From: Arthrobacter sp. C2
GTDB lineage: Bacteria; Actinomycetota; Actinomycetes; Actinomycetales; Micrococcaceae
Reading direction: 5' to 3'
DNA: 64,000 bases
NCBI GenBank assembly: GCA_024207135.1
Contig: CP042428.1
Span: forward strand, 1,612,001 to 1,676,000
The translations under genes and the position numbers were made by a program. Position 1 is the stretch's first letter; the number at the start of each line of letters is the position of its first letter. This document shows positions 58,921 to 64,000 of this stretch, in pieces. The notes under the pieces were generated by a model that saw only the letters and a list, made by a program, of their open reading frames with translations, made no database searches and was not told where the DNA came from.

Positions 58921-60120
58921 ATGCCACGCATTTCCCGACGTATCGGGTCCATCGCAGAATCAGCCACGCTGGCCGTAGACGCCAAGGCCAAGGCACTGAA
59001 GGCGGCGGGCCGGCCCGTCATCGGCTTCGGTGCCGGTGAACCGGACTTCGCCACCCCCGACTACATCGTCGAGGCGGCCGTTGCCGCGGCACGCAACCCC
59101 AAGTACCACCGATACTCCCCCGCCGCCGGCCTGCCCGAGCTGCGCGCGGCCATTGCGGAAAAGACCATGCGCGATTCGGGCTACCAGCTCGACGCCGCGC
59201 AGGTCATGGTCACCAACGGCGGCAAGCAGGCCGTGTACAACGCGTTTGCCACCCTGCTGGATCCGGGCGACGAGGTCATCGTGCCGACCCCATACTGGAC
59301 CACCTACCCCGAGGCCATCCGCCTGGCCGGCGGTGTCCCGGTAGAGGTGTTCGCGGGACCGGAGCAGGGCTACAAGGTCACCGTCGACCAGCTCGATGCC
59401 GCGGTCACCGACAAGACCAAGGTGCTGCTCTTCGTCTCCCCGTCGAACCCGACCGGTGCGGTGTACTCCCCCGACCAGGTCGCGGAGATCGGCCGCTGGG
59501 CCGCTTCCAAGGACCTGTGGGTCATCACGGACGAGATCTACGAGCACCTGACCTACGACGATGCGGTGTTCACCTCGATCGCCACGGCCGCCCCGGAACT
59601 GGGCGACAAGGTCATCGTGCTCAACGGCGTGGCCAAGACCTACGCCATGACCGGCTGGCGCGTGGGATGGATGGCCGGGCCGCTGGACGTCATCAAGGCC
59701 GCCACCAACCTGCAGTCGCACGCGACCTCCAACGTCTCGAACATCTCGCAGGTCGCCGCGCTGGCCGCGGTCTCGGGCCCGCTGGATGCCGTGGCGCAGA
59801 TGCGCACCGCCTTCGACCGCCGCCGCAAGGCGATGGTCTCGGCACTCAACGCCATCGACGGGGTCAACTGCCCCGTCCCGGAGGGCGCGTTCTACGCGTA
59901 CTCCGACGTGCGCGCCCTGCTGGGCCGCGAGATCCGCGGCGTGGTTCCCACGACGTCGGCCGAGCTGGCCGCACTGATCCTGGAACAGGTCGAGGTGGCC
60001 GTGGTGCCGGGCGAGGCCTTCGGACCGTCGGGCTACATCCGCATGTCCTACGCGCTGGGCGACACCGACCTGGCCGAGGGCGTCGGACGCCTGGCCACCC
60101 TGCTGGGCGAGGCCAGGTAG
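58921..60120 (+). CDS. aspC: Aspartate aminotransferase, class I
   Basis: PLP enzyme that moves the amino group from aspartate to 2-oxoglutarate, linking nitrogen and TCA metabolism. The 399-residue product has [15 protein letters not shown] at the N-terminus, [38 protein letters not shown] and the PLP lysine Lys239 in [16 protein letters not shown], with a C-terminal RMSYALGD containing the substrate-binding arginine. Substrate could include other amino acids. It is followed by a strong hairpin shared with the convergent gene. Confidence 0.93.
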   Translation: MPRISRRIGSIAESATLAVDAKAKALKAAGRPVIGFGAGEPDFATPDYIVEAAVAAARNPKYHRYSPAAGLPELRAAIAEKTMRDSGYQLDAAQVMVTNGGKQAVYNAFATLLDPGDEVIVPTPYWTTYPEAIRLAGGVPVEVFAGPEQGYKVTVDQLDAAVTDKTKVLLFVSPSNPTGAVYSPDQVAEIGRWAASKDLWVITDEIYEHLTYDDAVFTSIATAAPELGDKVIVLNGVAKTYAMTGWRVGWMAGPLDVIKAATNLQSHATSNVSNISQVAALAAVSGPLDAVAQMRTAFDRRRKAMVSALNAIDGVNCPVPEGAFYAYSDVRALLGREIRGVVPTTSAELAALILEQVEVAVVPGEAFGPSGYIRMSYALGDTDLAEGVGRLATLLGEAR

Positions 60121-60139
60121 CGCAACCGCCTGCCACGGC

Positions 60140-60187
60140 GAAGGCCGGTGTCCGGATTCCCCTGCGGGATTCCGGCCGCCGGCCTTC
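60140..60187. terminator. Bidirectional terminator between aspC and the response regulator
   Basis: GAAGGCCGG/CCGGCCTTC enclose a second stem with one mismatch. It lies midway between two convergent genes; the plus side continues CTTCCTTGCG. Confidence 0.75.
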
Positions 60188-60219
60188 CTTGCGTTCCGGG
60201 TGGCCCCGGCGCGGGGGTA

Positions 60220-60894
60220 TCAGAGGATCCGGCGGTCCACGGCCCAGCGGGTGAGTTCGTGCCGGTTGGACAACTGCAGCTTGCGCAGCACGCTCGAGAC
60301 ATGGGTTTCGACGGTCTTGACCGAGATGAACAGGTCCTTGGCGACCTCCTTGTAGCTGTAGCCGCGCGCGATCAGGCGCATGACCTCCAGTTCGCGGGCG
60401 CTGAGCAGGTCAAGCTCCTCGTCGGCGCTGATCGCCGCCTGGGTGCCGAAGGCATCGAGCACGAACCCGGCCAGCCGCGGGGAGAAGACCGCGTCCCCGC
60501 CGGCCACCCGCAGCACCGCATCGGAGATCTCGGCGCCGGAGATCGACTTGGTGACGTAGCCGCGGGCCCCGGCACGGATGACCGTGACCACGTCCTCGGC
60601 GGAATCCGAGACGCTCAGCGCCAGGAACTTCACCTGCGGGAATACGTCCACGCAGCCGGTGAGCACCTCCGCGCCGCCGCCCCCGCGCCCGCCGGGCAGG
60701 TGCACATCGAGCAGCACCACCGCGGGCAGCTGGGCGTGCACCACCGCGATGGCGGATTCGACGGTGGCGGCCTCGCCGACCACCTCGATGCGCCCGTCCA
60801 GGTCGGCCTTGAGCCCGGAGCGGAAGATCCCGTGGTCATCGACCACCACCACCCGCACCCGGTTCGATGCCGTGTTTTCGGTTGACTCAGTCAT
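60220..60894 (-). CDS. LuxR-family response regulator
   Basis: The 224-residue product has a receiver domain (VRVVVVDDHGIFRSGL with the acidic pair, phospho-acceptor Asp63 in AVVLLDVHLPGGR, the conserved Lys in GYVTKSISG) and a C-terminal LuxR/NarL helix-turn-helix (LSARELEVMRLIARGYSYKE, DLFISVKTVETHVSSVLRKL). Its ATG overlaps the kinase stop by 8 nt, so kinase and regulator are coupled. It is the partner of the PspC-type kinase and probably controls the divergent PspC/LiaF-like operon in cell-envelope stress; target sites were not identified. Confidence 0.94.
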   Translation of the reverse strand: MTESTENTASNRVRVVVVDDHGIFRSGLKADLDGRIEVVGEAATVESAIAVVHAQLPAVVLLDVHLPGGRGGGGAEVLTGCVDVFPQVKFLALSVSDSAEDVVTVIRAGARGYVTKSISGAEISDAVLRVAGGDAVFSPRLAGFVLDAFGTQAAISADEELDLLSARELEVMRLIARGYSYKEVAKDLFISVKTVETHVSSVLRKLQLSNRHELTRWAVDRRIL

Positions 60895-62161
60895 GTCCTT
60901 CTCCGTTTTCCGTTTCCAGCACCAGATGCACCTCGGTGCCCTCCGTGTCGCTCTTGATGCGGGCGCTCCCGCCGTTGCGTTCCATGCGCCCGATGATCGA
61001 TTCGCGCACCCCGTGCCGGTCCGCGGAGACCGCGGAGGGGTCGAAGCCCGGTCCGCGGTCGCGCACGAACACCTCGACCTTGGCGGGGGATGCCTCCACG
61101 TACACCGAGATGGTGCCGCCGGCATGCTTGGCCGCGTTGGCCATGGCCTCGCGGGTGGCCTGCAGCAGGGCCTCGTGCCCGGGGGCTCCGGTGCGCTCCC
61201 CGACGCCCACCACGTTGATGGAGACCAGGTAGAGTTCCTCGATCTCGCCGGCGGCCGTGCGGATCGCCGCGGTGATCCCGTCCTCGCTGCGCTCGTGCTC
61301 GTCGTACAGCCAGGAGCGCAGCTCGCGTTCCTGGGCGCGGGCCAGGGTGAGCACCTTGGCCGGGTCCTCGGCGCGCTTCTGGATCAGCGCCAGGGTCTGG
61401 AGCACCGAGTCGTGCAGGTGCGCGGCGATGTCCGCGCGTTCCGCCGCCCGCACCCGGTTGGTGCGCTCGGAGACGAAGTCGCGCCAGAAGCGCAGCGCCC
61501 AGGGCAGCAGCACCAGCGCCAGCCCGGCGATGACCGCCACCGCCACCGCGAGCCCCGAGAGCAGGGAGCTGAGGCCCACGGCCCCGCTGAGCAGCAGCAG
61601 CACCCCGGCGACCACCAGCGAGACGCCCACCAGCAGCCGCGCCAGCCCGGCGGCGCCCAGCGCCCCGGTGTTCTTGCGCAGGTCCTGCCGTCCGCCCTCG
61701 TCCAATTGCGTCCAGGCCAGCACCGCGCCGGCCACCACCACCAGCAGCGGCCAGACGACATTCCAGCGGATCGCCACCCCGAGCAGCTGCGCACCGGCCA
61801 GCCCCGCCACCAGCAGCAGGGCGATGCCGATGAGCACCTGGCGCAGCGAGGCCTGCCGGGCGCCGTCCCCCGGTTCATCCGACGCGCCGCGGGTGCCGGC
61901 GCCCAGTTCCTCGGCGAGGGTGAAGCGGCGAGTGCCGCTGCGCCGCTCGGCGTCGCGTTCGGCGTCGTTGGCGCTGGGCAGGAAGATCCACAGCCAGGCG
62001 TAGAGCACGACCCCGGCCCCGGCCAGCAGGCAGGCGGCCAGGAAGCCGATCCGCACCCATTTCACCTGCACGCCCAGGTGCGCCGCCACCCCGGAGCAGA
62101 CCCCGGCAACGATGCGCGACGGTCCGCGCAGCAACTCGGGACGCAGGGGTGTTTGGCTCAT
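60887..62161 (-). CDS. PspC-domain sensor histidine kinase
   Basis: The 424-residue product starts with a PspC domain (LRGPSRIVAGVCSGVAAHLG, then a TM AACLLAGAGVVLYAWLWIFL), has more TMs at about 110-240, a HisKA_3 dimerisation box with the phospho-acceptor His in AAHLHDSVLQTLALIQ, and a HATPase_c domain (ATREAMANAAKHAGGTISVY, VRDRGPGFDPSAV). ATG 62161 (MSQTPLRPELL) is chosen. It resembles the actinobacterial PspC/LiaS kinases that sense envelope stress. It is divergent from a second PspC protein. Confidence 0.93.
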   Translation of the reverse strand: MSQTPLRPELLRGPSRIVAGVCSGVAAHLGVQVKWVRIGFLAACLLAGAGVVLYAWLWIFLPSANDAERDAERRSGTRRFTLAEELGAGTRGASDEPGDGARQASLRQVLIGIALLLVAGLAGAQLLGVAIRWNVVWPLLVVVAGAVLAWTQLDEGGRQDLRKNTGALGAAGLARLLVGVSLVVAGVLLLLSGAVGLSSLLSGLAVAVAVIAGLALVLLPWALRFWRDFVSERTNRVRAAERADIAAHLHDSVLQTLALIQKRAEDPAKVLTLARAQERELRSWLYDEHERSEDGITAAIRTAAGEIEELYLVSINVVGVGERTGAPGHEALLQATREAMANAAKHAGGTISVYVEASPAKVEVFVRDRGPGFDPSAVSADRHGVRESIIGRMERNGGSARIKSDTEGTEVHLVLETENGEGHD

Positions 62162-62287
62162 GTATCCATCCAAGCATGCCCCGGGCCCCAAACGGGCCTT
62201 TGGCCACCGATCCCGGGGTAGGGCTCAGGGTTCAATCAGGGGCGACCCCCATAGCGCGGGGCGCAGCCGAGGCGCGAGGATTGAAGC

Positions 62288-63937
62288 ATGAATGAAGCAT
62301 CGATGGAACACGGGTTTTTCCGGTGGATACGAGAACTGGGGCTGCGGCGCGGCGAGGACCACTGGGTCGGCGGCGTCGCCTCCGGGGTGGCGACGCGCTT
62401 CGGCATCGCCCCCATCCTGGTGCGCGGCGCCTTCGTGGCGCTGTGCTTCGTGGCCGGGCTGGGTTTGCTGGTCTACGGCGTCGGCTGGGCCCTGCTGCCC
62501 GGGGCCGACGGGAAGATCCACGTGCAGGAGGCGATTGCCGGGCGCTGGAGCAGCGGGATGAGCGGGGCGCTGGTCTTCTTCGTCATCGGCGCGGTCGGCT
62601 CCCCGGCACTCTTTGGCTGGTGGGACGGCGGGTTCTGGACGCTGCTGGTGATCCTGGGCGTCTGCTTCCTGGTCTTCTCCCGGCGCGGACGCTTTGCCGA
62701 AAATGCCGGAGGCAAGCAACCCGCCGCATCGTGGGCCACGGGCACCGACAGCCCGGCCCCGGCCAACCCGGCAGGTTCCGGTGCCACGCAGGCCCCGGCC
62801 TCCCAGGCGGCGGCACCCACGGCGTCCTTTGCCGCGTCCACCGGCTCCTTGCCGGGGGAAGCAACCCCCGCCACCGCCTCGGGCACGGTGCCCGATGACG
62901 CTTTTGCCACCCACACAACGGCAGGTGCAGCCGAGGACACCTTCGACGAGGGCTCCACGAGGGACGATGTGCCCGCCTCGGATGCTTCGGACGCGGACGC
63001 CACCAAGGCGGACGACGCGGAAACCCCGGCCGGGGCCGATGCCCGGACCTCGGGCGGCGACCCCGCCGGACCCGGTGCCCCGGGATCCGAGGCACCCACC
63101 ACGCCACTCACCGCCGCCGTGCCGGGGCACGGCCCGTACCCGGAGGAGCAAACCATGCCGCAACCAACATCCCAGTCCCCCGCCTCCCCGACCGATGCAC
63201 GGTCCGGCCACCGCGCGGGGCAGCCCTCGGGATCCGGGCCGACGCCTCCGTCGGGCTTCGAACCGGCAACGGGCTCCCCCGCGCCGGATTCCGGCAAGGC
63301 TCCGCGGCAGGTCCGCGGCAGGTCCGTCCCCGGCTACGTGGCAACCATCGTGCTGGGACTGGCGGTGCTCGCCTTCGCCCTGGTCACGGGGCTCGAACAC
63401 CTGGGCATGCTCGCGGTGCCGGCCAGCCCGCTGGCCGTGGGATTCGCGGTGGCACTGATCATCATCGCCCTGGGAGTCATCGGGGCGGCGCTGAGCAACC
63501 GCACCGGCGGGGCCCTGGTCGGGTTCGGCATCGTCGCCCTGGTCTTCGCCCTGGTCTGGGGCGGCGGATCGCTGCGCGATTCCGGGCCGATCTCCTCGTT
63601 CCGCGGCATCACCACCACCGATGGCGGGGGCACCACCAACGTCTTCCACTCCGGGGAACTGGACCTGCGGTCGTACTCCACCATCACCTCGGACACCACG
63701 GTGCGGATCGACAACGTCTTCTCCTCCACGAAGTTGATCGTTCCGGACAACATCCCGGTGGTCATCGACTCGCAAAGCGCCTTCGGATCCCAACGGATCA
63801 ATGGCGCCACCGCCGAAATCCGCAATGGAAGCACAGTCCTGAATGCCGGGCTCGGCGGCCCCGAACTGCACCTGCAGATCGACGGGGCATTCAGCAGCAT
63901 CGAAATCAACGTAGAGAAGGCAGAGGTTGCACCATGA
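62288..63937 (+). CDS. PspC-domain membrane protein with LiaF-like C-terminus
   Basis: The 549-residue product has a PspC domain at about 20-75 (DHWVGGVASGVATRFGIAPI), TMs at about 90-130, a ~195-residue Ala/Pro/Thr/Asp-rich linker, a second block of TMs at about 345-440 (ATIVLGLAVLAFALVTGLEH) and a hydrophilic beta-rich C-terminal domain (IDNVFSSTKLIVPDNIPVVI) resembling the LiaF/DUF4097-type stress domain. It probably regulates or outputs from the divergent kinase. GAGGA precedes the ATG. The stop overlaps the next ATG by 4 nt. Confidence 0.88.
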   Translation: MNEASMEHGFFRWIRELGLRRGEDHWVGGVASGVATRFGIAPILVRGAFVALCFVAGLGLLVYGVGWALLPGADGKIHVQEAIAGRWSSGMSGALVFFVIGAVGSPALFGWWDGGFWTLLVILGVCFLVFSRRGRFAENAGGKQPAASWATGTDSPAPANPAGSGATQAPASQAAAPTASFAASTGSLPGEATPATASGTVPDDAFATHTTAGAAEDTFDEGSTRDDVPASDASDADATKADDAETPAGADARTSGGDPAGPGAPGSEAPTTPLTAAVPGHGPYPEEQTMPQPTSQSPASPTDARSGHRAGQPSGSGPTPPSGFEPATGSPAPDSGKAPRQVRGRSVPGYVATIVLGLAVLAFALVTGLEHLGMLAVPASPLAVGFAVALIIIALGVIGAALSNRTGGALVGFGIVALVFALVWGGGSLRDSGPISSFRGITTTDGGGTTNVFHSGELDLRSYSTITSDTTVRIDNVFSSTKLIVPDNIPVVIDSQSAFGSQRINGATAEIRNGSTVLNAGLGGPELHLQIDGAFSSIEINVEKAEVAP

Positions 63938-64000
63938 GCCAGCACACCGCACAACCCTCCAGCCCCGCCGAAGAGGCACCGGCTTTCCCCACCGGCACCC
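63934..64000 (+). CDS. Start of the next gene in the PspC operon (partial)
   Basis: ATG 63934 overlaps the previous stop as ATGA and opens MSQHTAQPSSPAEEAPAFPT before the window ends. The coupling suggests a third member of the envelope-stress module. No identity can be given. Confidence 0.6.
   Translation, partial: MSQHTAQPSSPAEEAPAFPTGT

Overview
The window is chromosomal DNA from a high-GC Gram-positive actinobacterium, most likely a member of the Micrococcaceae (Arthrobacter in the broad sense). The case rests on the high GC content, the actinobacterial forms of RpoB, RpoC, NusG and S5, a three-gene PspC/Lia-like envelope module, the DUF222-HNH family gene and the gene neighbourhoods. 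The species call is inference. Almost everything is core housekeeping sequence: I see no prophage, insertion sequence, integron, CRISPR array or rRNA operon.

Layout. Positions 1-10 kb hold cell-wall and cofactor genes: alr (partial), mscL, coaA, glmS, a DUF664/DinB-like gene, acpS, nnr, ugd and glmM. Both glmS and glmM, two steps of UDP-GlcNAc synthesis, are present. Positions 10-30 kb, nearly all on the minus strand, hold the ribosomal protein superoperon. Read in the direction of transcription (high to low coordinates) it runs rpsJ-rplC-rplD-rplW-rplB-rpsS-rplV-rpsC-rplP-rpmC-rpsQ, then an inserted nuclease-fold membrane protein gene, then rplN-rplX-rplE-rpsH-rplF-rplR-rpsE-rpmD-rplO, secY-adk, map, infA, rpmJ-rpsM-rpsK, rpoA-rplQ, truA and rplM-rpsI. 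Strong hairpins divide it into several transcription units, and the genes for S14 and S4 are missing from their usual places. Positions 30-35 kb hold a 1363-residue polytopic membrane protein of unknown function with a 41-residue membrane peptide downstream. Positions 35-39 kb hold the str operon (rpsL-rpsG-fusA, with tuf behind its own promoter). A DUF222-HNH gene broken by one in-frame TGA follows, then rpoB-rpoC. Positions 50-53 kb hold a thiolase, a YbaK-type deacylase and an acyltransferase. Positions 53-58 kb hold rplJ-rplL with an L10 leader and attenuator, a candidate small RNA with two C-rich hairpin loops, rplK-rplA, nusG, secE and tRNA-Trp. Positions 58-64 kb hold a small membrane protein, an aspartate aminotransferase and a PspC-type sensor kinase/response regulator pair divergent from a PspC/LiaF-like protein.

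The most unusual items are the candidate small RNA at 54468-54646 (6C-RNA-like architecture in a place I do not recognise), the nested palindromes between rpmJ and rpsM, the attenuator-like terminator in the rplN leader, the giant membrane protein, and the 11-bp-period direct repeat just downstream of the acyltransferase promoter. Promoter and terminator calls were made by eye and are hypotheses.
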